A stretch of 64,000 bases of DNA from Paenibacillus dendritiformis (GTDB lineage: Bacteria; Bacillota; Bacilli; Paenibacillales; Paenibacillaceae): assembly GCF_021654795.1 (NCBI RefSeq), contig NZ_AP025344.1, positions 3,844,501 to 3,908,500 on the forward strand, written 5' to 3'. Both the position numbers and the translations under genes were made by a program. Positions 1 to 9,200 of this stretch are shown piece after piece. Position 1 is the first letter of the stretch. The number at the start of each line of letters is the position of its first letter. Below the pieces are notes generated by a model, which saw nothing but the letters and a program-made list of their open reading frames with translations, was not told the origin of the DNA and did not search any database.

Positions 1-240
1 CATATCGGCGTGGAACAGGTGCAGCGCTTGCGGATAGCGGGCCTCGTCCTTCTCCCCGCGCGAGGCCAGCTCTGCCGGGGAATCATAAACGCAGAACGGA
101 TGCAGCACTTTTTTGATAAATCCGTGATCCAGCCCGGCAGATGCCGCGACCGTGTCGAAGCCTTCGTTGGGGCGGAATATGCCGCGCCGCTCCCGCGTAT
201 ACATTTGCTGCTGGATGCGAGAGGAACTGTTCGATGTCAA
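1..240 (-). CDS. GAP1-N2-like GTPase-associated protein, N-terminal part (cut by window edge)
   Basis: The minus strand is open from a TTG at 240 to the window edge, about 80 residues, with no stop. Visible segments include IQQQMYTRERRGIF, RPNEGFDTVAASAGLDHGF and IKKVLHPFCVYD, which I recognise as the start of the GAP1-N2 family (GTPase-associated protein 1, N-terminal domain type 2), known beside TRAFAC-type GTPases; this was not verified by search. The TTG overlaps the TGA stop of the GTPase gene as TTGA, and GAGGGGAGAGAG lies just upstream, so translation is probably coupled. The family name implies action on or with the neighbouring GTPase; whether it is a true GAP is inference. An ATG at 204 is an alternative start but would cut into the conserved QQQMYTRERRG segment. 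Confidence 0.72.
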   Translation of the reverse strand, partial: MTSNSSSRIQQQMYTRERRGIFRPNEGFDTVAASAGLDHGFIKKVLHPFCVYDSPAELASRGEKDEARYPQALHLFHADM

Positions 241-1499
241 TGCTGCTCTCTCCCCTCGATATAATTCAATTGATACAACAGCCAGATGAACGGCTCATCC
301 ACCCGGATCGGACTGACAACCCCCTGCAGCTTCTGATTCACCGGGTTGCTGCCCAATGCCGATACGGCGAAGTAGGCCGTGTTAGAGAAATAAACATCCA
401 TCGTTCCTTTGAACGGTCGGTCCACCTTCTCGATAAAGCGCCGTATCTCGCCGTCGATATTATGGAACTCCGTCAGATCCAGATACTTACGGTGAACCAT
501 ATTATGAAAAATGTTGCTGTTCGGCTTGATATAGTCGCCATCCTCATCCTTCAGCGCATGCAGCATGTCGCTCTTCGTCAGCACGACCGCCGTCGGAATG
601 TCGGTTTTGTTCTTATCCTGGTAAGCGATGAAGTCCCCGAACAGCGTCAGCACGACATCGCGCGGCTCGTCATATTGCGGCACCCACTCGTCGGAAGCGC
701 CTCCGTATTGCATGCGGATTTTTTCACGAATCGAGCGAATTTGCAGGGGATCGATCATGAACAGAATGCCCGCCGAATTTTTGATATGCTGTCCGTGGAG
801 GCCGAGATAATCCTGATCGACCATTCCTTCTCCCGCGACATCAAAAAACACCAGCGTAAGCGGCGGCTTCGTCTCATCCTTGAAGACGAATTGAAAGATG
901 AACGGCTCCTGCATCTTCTCCTTCTGCGTCGACGCGAGCAGATCGCCGCGTTCGAACAGCGGCTCCTCGTACATCGTGCGGAACTTGCGGCTGATCTCCG
1001 CATTGAGCGGCATGCAGGCAGCGTCGAAATGATCGGCCGTCGTATGCTGAAGCGTATGGATCAGCGAGGTCATGTAGACCGATTTGCCGACCTGGGAAGC
1101 CCCGATAATGGAAATAATATTGCTCGGCACCTTCCCCGCCGTCACGGGCAGCTCGTTATGGCAGTGCGGACACAGCCTTCTGCGCGTGACGACGCCATAA
1201 CGGTCATTGAGACCGATAAGCACGTTATCCGAATAGAGATGATGCTCTTCGGGAATATCGCGCGGATCGATGACCGCCTCCATATCATAGACGGTATCGA
1301 GGCCGAAGCGATCCCGGTATTTATTCAGCTTCTCATCCTCCTGCAGCGCATAATTCTCGTCATCCTCGCGGTGATGCGCCGCGCGGAACACGACCTCCTC
1401 GGGCGAGAATTTGCTGAAGCAGTAAGGGCATACGATATCATAGAACAGCGGCCGTTGCGCCGGCTGCGGCTTGCGCTTCAGAAAATCAAAAATCCCCAA
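237..1499 (-). CDS. TRAFAC-like P-loop GTPase with split zinc-finger N-terminus
   Basis: A 420-residue predicted GTPase. The sequence shows a Walker A/G1 motif GASQVGKS (133-140), a G3-like DVAGEG (220-225) and a G4-like TKSD (308-311). Two CxxC knuckles, CPYC (24-27) and CPHC (110-113), flank a variable region and probably form one zinc-binding element before the P-loop. No membrane segment is visible, so it is likely cytoplasmic. The start is a TTG at 1499, preceded by GAGGAGGGG, and lies 13 nt after the preceding gene's stop. It is the sixth gene of the minus-strand arm and is followed, with overlap, by a GAP1-N2-like partner. GTP specificity rests on the TKSD motif. The role in the locus is inferred to be a switch controlling the membrane and tubulin-like components. 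Confidence 0.85.
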   Translation of the reverse strand: MGIFDFLKRKPQPAQRPLFYDIVCPYCFSKFSPEEVVFRAAHHREDDENYALQEDEKLNKYRDRFGLDTVYDMEAVIDPRDIPEEHHLYSDNVLIGLNDRYGVVTRRRLCPHCHNELPVTAGKVPSNIISIIGASQVGKSVYMTSLIHTLQHTTADHFDAACMPLNAEISRKFRTMYEEPLFERGDLLASTQKEKMQEPFIFQFVFKDETKPPLTLVFFDVAGEGMVDQDYLGLHGQHIKNSAGILFMIDPLQIRSIREKIRMQYGGASDEWVPQYDEPRDVVLTLFGDFIAYQDKNKTDIPTAVVLTKSDMLHALKDEDGDYIKPNSNIFHNMVHRKYLDLTEFHNIDGEIRRFIEKVDRPFKGTMDVYFSNTAYFAVSALGSNPVNQKLQGVVSPIRVDEPFIWLLYQLNYIEGREQH

Positions 1500-1512
1500 T
1501 GTCTTCCCCTCC

Positions 1513-2151
1513 TCATTCCGGTATCAGCTCGTACAGCTGGCCGTATTGGCGGCCGTCGGTGAAGAAGAGCCGAATGTAATCGTCCTTCCCGATCTCGATC
1601 TCCGGCAGCATGTTCCGGCCCGGGGCGAACGGCTCGACGAACGGGTAGACCGTGCCGTCGTCTTTGCTGGCGGGATAGCCGCCATGCTTCTTCACATAGC
1701 ACAGCGCCTCCGCAGGCAGCGGCACCTCTGCCGTCACCTGGATTTGCGCCGTTTTGAATTTCTTGAACCAGCCGCCTTTGTAGCGGATCGAATAGTAGAT
1801 TCTCGCCCGGCCGGTGCTCAGCGCGATCCGGTTCCCGCCATCCGGCTGGATGACGAGCTGCCGCTGTCCGTCCTCCCGCGGCAGACAGGCGTAGATGGTA
1901 TAGACGAACCGCCCGATCCCTTGAATCCAGTCATGGTAGCCGTTGTTGGCTTTGTATTCGTCTCTTGTGTACAGCTTCAGCTCCGCGGCCGGCGGACGCT
2001 CGGCCGCCGGCCGATCCGCAGCCGCCTTGTGCACATAGACGGCCTGAATCGTATCGGGCCACAGCCAGCGCAGCGTACACCGCTCCTCGTCAATACTATG
2101 TGTCAGTCCGCGGATGACCGGCGTCTCCGGACCCGCTTCCGTATAATGCAT
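1513..2151 (-). CDS. Small beta-rich protein of the tubulin/vWA/GTPase locus (function unknown)
   Basis: A 212-residue soluble protein with no signal peptide or membrane segment. Residues about 10-125 alternate like a fibronectin-III-type beta sandwich (IRGLTHSIDEERCTLRWLW, then an RFVYTIYACL strand). The rest holds a second beta-rich stretch ending in YIRLFFTDGRQYGQLYEL. I do not recognise a named family; the FnIII-like reading is a guess from strand pattern. The ATG at 2151 has GGAGG nine bases upstream. It lies between the membrane vWA gene (20 bp upstream) and the GTPase gene (13 bp downstream), so it is almost certainly co-transcribed with both. A binding or adaptor role is inference from context. 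Confidence 0.7.
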   Translation of the reverse strand: MHYTEAGPETPVIRGLTHSIDEERCTLRWLWPDTIQAVYVHKAAADRPAAERPPAAELKLYTRDEYKANNGYHDWIQGIGRFVYTIYACLPREDGQRQLVIQPDGGNRIALSTGRARIYYSIRYKGGWFKKFKTAQIQVTAEVPLPAEALCYVKKHGGYPASKDDGTVYPFVEPFAPGRNMLPEIEIGKDDYIRLFFTDGRQYGQLYELIPE

Positions 2152-2170
2152 CTGTCATGGCCTCCCCACA

Positions 2171-3451
2171 CTAGAATCCGCGGCTGCTCCGATCGGGCTG
2201 CCGTCCGGACAGGCTGCTGCCTTCGCTCTCCGCCGATCCTCTCCGCCGGCGGCCTTCCCGCGGCCGCTGGTTCTCCTGCACGGGGACGACCAGCGAGAAC
2301 AGCGCGATGACGCCCGCCAACACCAGATCGGCGCCCAGGCGCACGGCTCCGTCCGTCAGCGGACGTCCGGACAAGCCGGCCTCCAGCAGAAGACCGGCAA
2401 GCAGCCCCGCGGCCGCGCCGCCTATAGCGAAGCTCTTGGCGAGATAGCGATTGTCGAACACGAGGCCGAGCGACAAGCCGAGCGCCGTACCGATCAGCGC
2501 CAAGGCGATGACATGCAGCGCCATATAGTAGCCGCTGTCTTGAAGCGGCCCGGAACGCTCCGTCACCAATGTCCGATCGCCGATGCTGCTGTATATTTTT
2601 TCGAAGACGAACGACAGCTCGTTCGCCTTGGACACATCGTAATACTGGCCGCCGGTCTCGTCCGCGATCCGGCGCAGCAGGCCCGAGCCTTCCGCGTCGA
2701 CCAGACTAAGGCCAATCGTGTGAACGGCGATATGCCGCGCTTTATAATCGGCAAGCGCTTCGTTCGTATTCACCTCGCTGAAGCCGTCCGACAGCAGGAC
2801 GACCATCGTGCCGCGCGAGTCATCCCGGTTGTCCTTGATATGCTTCATCGCTTCGGATAGAGACAGGCCGATATCCGTACCGCCCTCTGTCGGCTGGAGC
2901 GCATCGATCTTGGCGAACAGCTCGTCCTTGACTGCCTGATCCTTCACTTGCACGAAAGGCTGAAGCAGGTCCACGCTGTCGTTGAATACGAACACAGCTA
3001 CCCGCTTGTCCCGATCCATCTCTTCGATCATCCGCTTGGCCGCTTCATACCGATCCTGGTTCGGATCCGTCTGCTCCATGCTGCCCGAATTATCGATGAC
3101 GAGCACGATATTTTTGACCGTCTTCGCGCCGCCCGCCTCGATCTGGTAGACCGCTTCAAGCGCCAGGCCCGCGATGAACAGCATGACGAGCGTCGCCGGC
3201 ACGAGCACCAGCCAGGATGTGCCCGCATACCGCTGCCGCCATGACGGGCCATTCAGCCGGGGCGAGATCATTTCGGCCGTCAGGCAGCCCAGGCCGATGA
3301 AAAGGGCGATAACCCCGAAATAAAGCCCGCTCACCACGACATCCGGCCAGTCTCCGAACAGGCTGCCCAACAGCCACTCCCCGGCGGCCCACCCGACGGC
3401 GCCTCCGATCAGGCTGAACAGCACCATGAGCCAATTCACTTTTCGCTGCAT
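2171..3451 (-). CDS. Polytopic membrane protein with a vWA domain
   Basis: This 426-residue protein has three N-terminal hydrophobic helices (about 7-28, 38-60, 79-100), a von Willebrand factor A domain (about 112-295) and two or three C-terminal helices (about 308-330, 338-358, 372-391), then a basic tail rich in Arg, Ser and Glu. The vWA metal-ion-dependent adhesion site is intact: D120, S122 and S124 in DNSGS, T192 in GGTDIG and D222 in SDGFS. vWA domains bind partner proteins through a bound divalent metal; the side of the membrane it faces cannot be told from the sequence. Its operon holds a second vWA protein with a different architecture (9653-11434). There is a 310-bp gene-free gap upstream, so it may have its own promoter. 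Confidence 0.85.
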   Translation of the reverse strand: MQRKVNWLMVLFSLIGGAVGWAAGEWLLGSLFGDWPDVVVSGLYFGVIALFIGLGCLTAEMISPRLNGPSWRQRYAGTSWLVLVPATLVMLFIAGLALEAVYQIEAGGAKTVKNIVLVIDNSGSMEQTDPNQDRYEAAKRMIEEMDRDKRVAVFVFNDSVDLLQPFVQVKDQAVKDELFAKIDALQPTEGGTDIGLSLSEAMKHIKDNRDDSRGTMVVLLSDGFSEVNTNEALADYKARHIAVHTIGLSLVDAEGSGLLRRIADETGGQYYDVSKANELSFVFEKIYSSIGDRTLVTERSGPLQDSGYYMALHVIALALIGTALGLSLGLVFDNRYLAKSFAIGGAAAGLLAGLLLEAGLSGRPLTDGAVRLGADLVLAGVIALFSLVVPVQENQRPREGRRRRGSAESEGSSLSGRQPDRSSRGF

Positions 3452-3761
3452 AGATATAGCATCCTCTCACATAATATACGCGGCCCGGCATCATCCGGCC
3501 GGACGCCAACGACGCGGCGGGCCACCCGTTGTCCTGCCGGCAGGCAAGCCCGCCGCTTCCCGCAAGCCGTTCGAAAAGCAGCCCCCTACGGAATGTCCGC
3601 CATGCGCCGTGGGCTTCCAAGCCGCGGGAATGCCCGCCGGCCGCCGTGCGCTTCCTCGACGGAGGCCCGGGAACGGCCGTAATCCGTACAGAGCCCTGTA
3701 GCATTCGGCCGCGATCCCGTCTTTCTCCCGGCGCGTATTCAACCGTAACGGTCTTGCCGGT
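3452..3761. other. 310-bp gene-free gap inside the minus-strand operon
   Basis: Neither strand has an open frame with a convincing ribosome site or family resemblance here, although short GC-rich frames cross it. Neighbouring genes in this arm are spaced by at most about 55 bp, so the gap stands out. It could hold an internal promoter for the distal genes (vWA, beta-rich protein, GTPase, GAP1) or remnants of a lost gene. I see no clear terminator or promoter hexamers. Confidence 0.4.
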
Positions 3762-6206
3762 CTAACGGACAGGCGGAAGCCGTTCGGGATCGATCCCATG
3801 GAATGAATAACCGTTCTCCACATAGCTCTCATAGTACATTTTGCCGTTCCGGTAATACATAAGATCCTCGACGCGGAAGCCTCCCATAATGTTCAGCTTC
3901 TCGACCCCGCTGCTTCGCTTCTCGTGCACGCAGCCGAGCTTGTAGATGCGGGACGTCTCCTCTTCGTTCAGCGCATACCGCATAAATTCGCTCGTCGCGT
4001 CGCCGAAGAAATATTTCTCCTCGTAACGGTGCTTGTGCGTATAATCGAGCAGGCGGATATGAATGCCGGCATGCTCCTCCAGCGTGCGGTACAGCTTCTT
4101 GAACAGCTCGTCCCGCGACAGCACCTCCCGGTTGCTGTAGTCGATCGTCACGTTCGCCCGCTGCAGCAGCTCTTCCTCGAACGTCTGCTTGAACGGAGCC
4201 GCGGTCAAAATATGAGCCCGGCACACCTCGCACAGCCGTGCGGCCAGCGCTTCCGTGCCCTGCTCCAGCAGGCGGGAGACGCTGCCCATATACCGCTCTT
4301 CGCCGAAGGCGCCCGGCCCCCGCTTCGCCTCGATATCCCGCATGACATCCGCCGTCACCCGTTCGTAATATTCCATAATATTTTGGCCGATATAGTCATC
4401 GGCCTGGCGGATGCTGGCGAGCGCCGCTTCCCGGAGCGTCCGCTCCAAGGACTCCATCTGCTGCACGTACTGCTTGTAGATCGCATGCAGCCGCTCCAGC
4501 TCCGCTTCGTATTTCCGGTACAGCCGCAGCTCCGTCTCCAGCCGCAGCACCTCCAGCTTCTGACGGTAGACGGTGTCGAAGAAGGCGCGGATGAAGCTGC
4601 GCACATTGTGCTTGTCCATCAGCGGCAGCCGCTGGAACGATTGCTCCTCCACCGTCTCGCCGTACTTCCGCTCCAGCTCCGCCCGCGCCGCTTCGAGCGC
4701 TCTTCCCGCCTCGCGGATGCGGCCGTGCAGAAGCGGCCAGACACTGTCCGCTTCCTCCGCCTCGTTCGTCCAGGCGTACACCTGATAGAAACCGGCGTCC
4801 GCCTGGGCGGCCAGACGCTGCCGGACCGTATATTGCAGCTCGTCGTCCGGCAGCTGCCGGATCGCGCTCTCCGCGGCACGCTCGTAATTATCACGGAAAA
4901 AAGCGATGCAGCCGCTGCCGAACAGCGCTTCCTCGGCCTCGCGCAGCGTCATGCGCTTCAATTGGCCGAAGCTGACGCCATGCGTCATAATGCCGTTCAT
5001 GTCGCCGAGACGCTCCTCGTCCGGCACCGCTTGATCGACCCGGGCCTCGATCGCTTCCGGGTTCAGCCCGAACCAGGCCAGCTTCTCCGCCGCCGTCCGT
5101 TCGGGTCCGCCCCTCATCCGCTCCGTCAGCTCCCGGCAGAAATGGTACAGCACGGCGAGCGCTATCGAATGATTCGGGCGCTTCACCTTCGAGAATCCCG
5201 CCGAGACGAACCCGATCCGGCCGGATTCGGTCATCAGATTGTTGCGCAGGGAGGTGTTGTTGTAGTTGTCCATTCCATGCGCCCCGGCCGAGTCGGTCCG
5301 CTTCCGGTTTTTCAACAGATTCATATGGCAAATGATTTCGTAATTATCTTCTTCATCGAAGGACGACATGCCGCGTTCATTTTTGTCCGTCAGCACATAG
5401 ACGAGATCGAATAACGGCGAAGCGGGATGCGTCACCTCGATCGCAATCCCGTCTTCCGTCACATGCAGCGGGGCCGAGAACGAATAGTCCGCACTCTGCA
5501 TATAATCAAGCTCGCGCAGGAACGCGACTCCCGCCGAGCTGGCATAGCCGAACGCTTCGGCCTGCTCCCGCTCGCTGATTAGCGCATACAAGTCCGTCTG
5601 CACCGACTTGAACGACTGCTGGAAAATCGCTTCCGCCAGCAGCGTTATTTCCGGCACCAGCACGTTGAGCGGATCATCGGCCCGCGTAATGACCGCCAGA
5701 TGAATCCGGTCGAAGGAGGCATAGAGGCGGCCGTACTCCGCGATATCGCTGCTCACCTTCCGCAAGATGCGGTTAAGCTCCAGCAGGCCGCGCTTCTCCT
5801 CGTAGAACCGTCGGTGCGCATCGCGGCGAATCGTCTTGCGGCTGTCGCTGCCGCCGACGCCGCCGATAGGAAGCACGAGCCGGGCGACTCTGCCGCCGGG
5901 TTCCCCGCCATTCCGTGCGGAAGCGGCGCCGCCCCCGGCAGAACCGCCCGCGTCAGCGCCGGAAGCTTCCGCTCCTTCTCCTTCGCCCCGGGCCGTCGCG
6001 TGCACGTACATGACGCCGGCGCTGTTATCCCATTTCCGCTCGTTGATGCGGATCATCGGCCCGATGGCCTCCCCCGCCTTGTCGCCGATAAAGAGAAACA
6101 CCGTCGGATAATGAATGCTGCTCTGGTTGTCGTCCCGGCCGGTGAGCCGATCCTCGCCGCGCGCATACTCGGTTGCGAACCTTTCCACCATGGTGTGCGT
6201 CATCAT
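3762..6206 (-). CDS. Large protein with a degenerate tubulin-like N-terminus and coiled-coil tail
   Basis: An 814-residue protein that I read as a diverged paralogue of the tubulin-like protein encoded just upstream. Matching blocks in the same order are TVFLFIGDKAGEAIG (35-49) against the first glycine loop, HLAVITRADDPLNVLVPEI (169-187) where the partner has its GGTGSG loop, VAFLRELDYMQSA (227-239) against YAALKELDYWMN, and SPLFDLVYVLTDKNERG (263-279) against PPFNLCHLISATNTEG. The GGTGSG signature itself is absent, so nucleotide binding is probably lost. Residues 72-106 form a Gly/Ala/Ser-rich insert, and about 500-640 look like long charged helices or coiled coil. The ATG starts one base after the partner's stop, which implies tight coupling and perhaps a heterodimer or co-polymer. 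The homology is by eye only. Confidence 0.72.
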   Translation of the reverse strand: MMTHTMVERFATEYARGEDRLTGRDDNQSSIHYPTVFLFIGDKAGEAIGPMIRINERKWDNSAGVMYVHATARGEGEGAEASGADAGGSAGGGAASARNGGEPGGRVARLVLPIGGVGGSDSRKTIRRDAHRRFYEEKRGLLELNRILRKVSSDIAEYGRLYASFDRIHLAVITRADDPLNVLVPEITLLAEAIFQQSFKSVQTDLYALISEREQAEAFGYASSAGVAFLRELDYMQSADYSFSAPLHVTEDGIAIEVTHPASPLFDLVYVLTDKNERGMSSFDEEDNYEIICHMNLLKNRKRTDSAGAHGMDNYNNTSLRNNLMTESGRIGFVSAGFSKVKRPNHSIALAVLYHFCRELTERMRGGPERTAAEKLAWFGLNPEAIEARVDQAVPDEERLGDMNGIMTHGVSFGQLKRMTLREAEEALFGSGCIAFFRDNYERAAESAIRQLPDDELQYTVRQRLAAQADAGFYQVYAWTNEAEEADSVWPLLHGRIREAGRALEAARAELERKYGETVEEQSFQRLPLMDKHNVRSFIRAFFDTVYRQKLEVLRLETELRLYRKYEAELERLHAIYKQYVQQMESLERTLREAALASIRQADDYIGQNIMEYYERVTADVMRDIEAKRGPGAFGEERYMGSVSRLLEQGTEALAARLCEVCRAHILTAAPFKQTFEEELLQRANVTIDYSNREVLSRDELFKKLYRTLEEHAGIHIRLLDYTHKHRYEEKYFFGDATSEFMRYALNEEETSRIYKLGCVHEKRSSGVEKLNIMGGFRVEDLMYYRNGKMYYESYVENGYSFHGIDPERLPPVR

Positions 6207-6207
6207 C

Positions 6208-9200
6208 TTATTTCAACTTTCTCCGAATGGCGTTCAGCTTGGTTGTCAACTGCTTGTAGAACTGGTACGCATCCTCGCCGTTCGCCAGCTCGATTTTTTC
6301 GTATTCCAGCCGCTCGCGCGCATCCAGGAACGCGGCGTACAGCTCATCCAGCTTCGCCAGGAGCGGAGCGACATCCTCTGTCGCCGTCATCTCGGCGGCG
6401 CGGCGGGCCGATTTGCGCAGCAGCGTGCCGCGGTGCTTCTCATCCAGGCCGCGGAAATGCTCATATACCTCGTATTCGACATAATCCCGGCTCTTCATCA
6501 GATTGGCGAACGGCTCCCAGGCTTCCTCTTCCTCATCGCGGTCATAGACGTAAAGCGCGCCTTTTTTGCAGATCGTTCCGGTGTACAGCGCTTCAATGAA
6601 TTGATCCTGCCACTTCTCCTCATCCTGATGCTGATTGAGGATCTGCTCGAATTCCGCCACCTTCGCCTCGATCGCTTCATACTTGGCCAACTCCTCGCGC
6701 AGACGCGCGATCAGCTCAGGCGAACGGATCAGATTCTCCTTCGCCAGACCCTCGTTGATGCTGCCGAAAATATCTTTGGTCTCCACCGGCTCGAGCCCTT
6801 CTTCCAGCAGCCGCTTCAGATCCAGGTAAGCGCGCTTCACTTCCCCCAGATTCGGCTTCGCGGCCTGCAGCTGCAGATCGTAGCCTTTGAGCATGTCGTC
6901 GAGGTTGAACGGCTTCGTGAAGACCACCGCATAGCGGTTGCTCGTATTCTCGTCCATCCCCTTCTCGATGACGGTCTTGTAACGCGCGCCCCGCTCGAAT
7001 TCGGCCCGGACGCGGGCGTTGTAGTTCCGCACCCGTTCGTTCCGGTACGTATCTCCCCACGCTTGCTCCGGAATCGGGGAAGGAAGATAAGTCCAGTTCG
7101 CCTTGTCGGTCTGCACGAGATGGCGGCCGATGCCCTCCTTGTCGAGAATCGTGCGCTCGTAGCTCTCCTCGTAGACCTTGAGCGGCGTATAGACGAACAG
7201 AGGCACCCCGTTATGCGTATTCAGCCAGAAGATGCGGTTCTTCACCTCGCTCTCCTTGACGGTGAAGTTCGACTTGCCGACGGCGTTGTTCTGATAATTG
7301 CGGATCCCTTTGAGAATGCTCGGCGCCTTGACGGGCACCGAGACGAAGCCCCAGCGCGGAAAATGCAAATTGCCCGAGCTGTTGCTCAGATGGAACACCG
7401 GAACCGCCTCGTCGTCCAGCTTGCTCGCGATCTGGCGCTCGACGAACTTGTCGATCGACTCGTCGTTGCCGAACTTCATGACGAGGAATTCCTCCATCGA
7501 TTGCGTAATCAGATCGCCGAACTTGTCCGACAGGAAATCCGAGATCGAGCTGACGATATCGAGCTCCTGCTCCTTGATCCACTGGTTCGAGTGATTCAGC
7601 AGCTCCAGCGAGAAGTCGCGGATCAGGTCGTCGACCTCCTTCTGATCCATGATGTTGCTGATGACTTTCGAGATGTCCGGGACGCTGACAATATTCCAGT
7701 AATAGGTCCGGTTCCCTTTATGGTCGGCCTGCTCCTCGCCGTTGATTAGAATGTCGCCGTTCTTCTCGAAGATCGAGTTGAGCGCGTTCAATATTTCCGT
7801 AAATACGCTATAAATTCGGTTGTTCTCCTGGTTCAGCAGCTGATACAGATCCTCGTAGAACTCGATCATCTGCTCGGTGCGCTCCACATCGGCATGCAGC
7901 CAATATTCCTGGATTTTGGCTTCGATGTACATATTTTTCTTTTTGTCCTTGGAAATAAAGGCGCTCTTCGCATCGCCGAGACGCTCGTTCGCCTGCTCCT
8001 GCGCCGCTTCGATGTCGCGCGGAATATGATGCAGGTTCTCGCGCAGCGTCTCGATGTAGGAGAGCAGCATTTTCAGCAGGCAGAAGCCCTTCTCCGTGTA
8101 GATCAGACGGGACACGTAGAACGGCCCCTGCTCCGGATGAAGGAACATCCGCCGGATCTGATCGGTGAAGCTGCCGACGATCTCGCCGGGAAGCTGCTTC
8201 TTCGCCTTGATGTATTCCTCGCGCGCCCGCGCCAGGAACGTCTGCTCCAGCTCCGTATCCATATTGACGACTTGCATTTTGATGACATTGTTATAACTCA
8301 GTCGCTCACTGTTCTCGTAGCCCGGCAGCGGCTCGGGCACGCGCGATTCGAACGTCTTCACCATCGTGTCGAGATCGACCCCCAGCTTGCGGGCGAACTT
8401 CTCGACCTCCTCCTGGCTCGGCGCCTTCTGGAACATCTTCTCCATCTTCTGGAACAGGCGGTATCCGAGATAGGTCGTCATCTCTTCGATCGGCAGGACG
8501 GCCGAAGAAGCGCCGATGATGTTGTATTCGTAATTGGCCGGATAGGCCCGGTTCATCTGGGCGATATTCGTGCGGATGTTGCTGATGTAATCGTGAATCG
8601 CGAATTCCTCGCCCGACTGCTTTTCCTCGCTCGCCATGAAGTTCGTGATGTTCTCCGCCGTCACGTTCATGCAGTAGTCGTAGGCATTCTCCAGCAGCTT
8701 CCCTTCCGTGTTCGTCGCCGAGATCAGATGACACAGATTGAACGGCGGCAGGGGTGAATTGACCGCCAAAATATTGCCGTACTTCTGCCGGAAGCGCTCG
8801 CCGCGGCTGTCGACGTTCATCCAGTAATCGAGCTCCTTGAGCGCGGCGTATCCGTTCTTCTTGATATATTCGCGCGTATGCTCGCTCAGGCTCTTGTTCG
8901 ACAGGTTCACGTCCGGCGTGAACAGATAGCCGAGCGTATTGACGCGGTCGATGCCCGCCGAGCCGTAATCCCGCTCGATAATGCCCCGCACGATGTAGGC
9001 GATGTCCAGGAAGCAGCCGCTTCCGGTTCCGCCGGACAAGCCGGACAGCAGAAATACCATCAGCTTCTTGTTCGTGCCGACGGACAGCGTCTTCATCTTC
9101 TTGTCAATCGCCTGCACGACCTGATTGATCTTGGTGAACAGCAGCAGGCGTCCCGCCTGGCGCACGCCGGCGGCGCCGTTCATCCCGTCGGTGATGCTCA

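Noticed and set aside
141..1562. 473-codon plus-strand frame at the left edge
   Set aside because: Antisense to the GTPase gene, which has all G motifs; no ribosome site.
6115..7749. 544-codon open frame on the plus strand
   Set aside because: It lies entirely opposite the tubulin-like genes, lacks a ribosome site and its translation is the usual Leu/Arg-rich shadow of a GC-rich coding strand.
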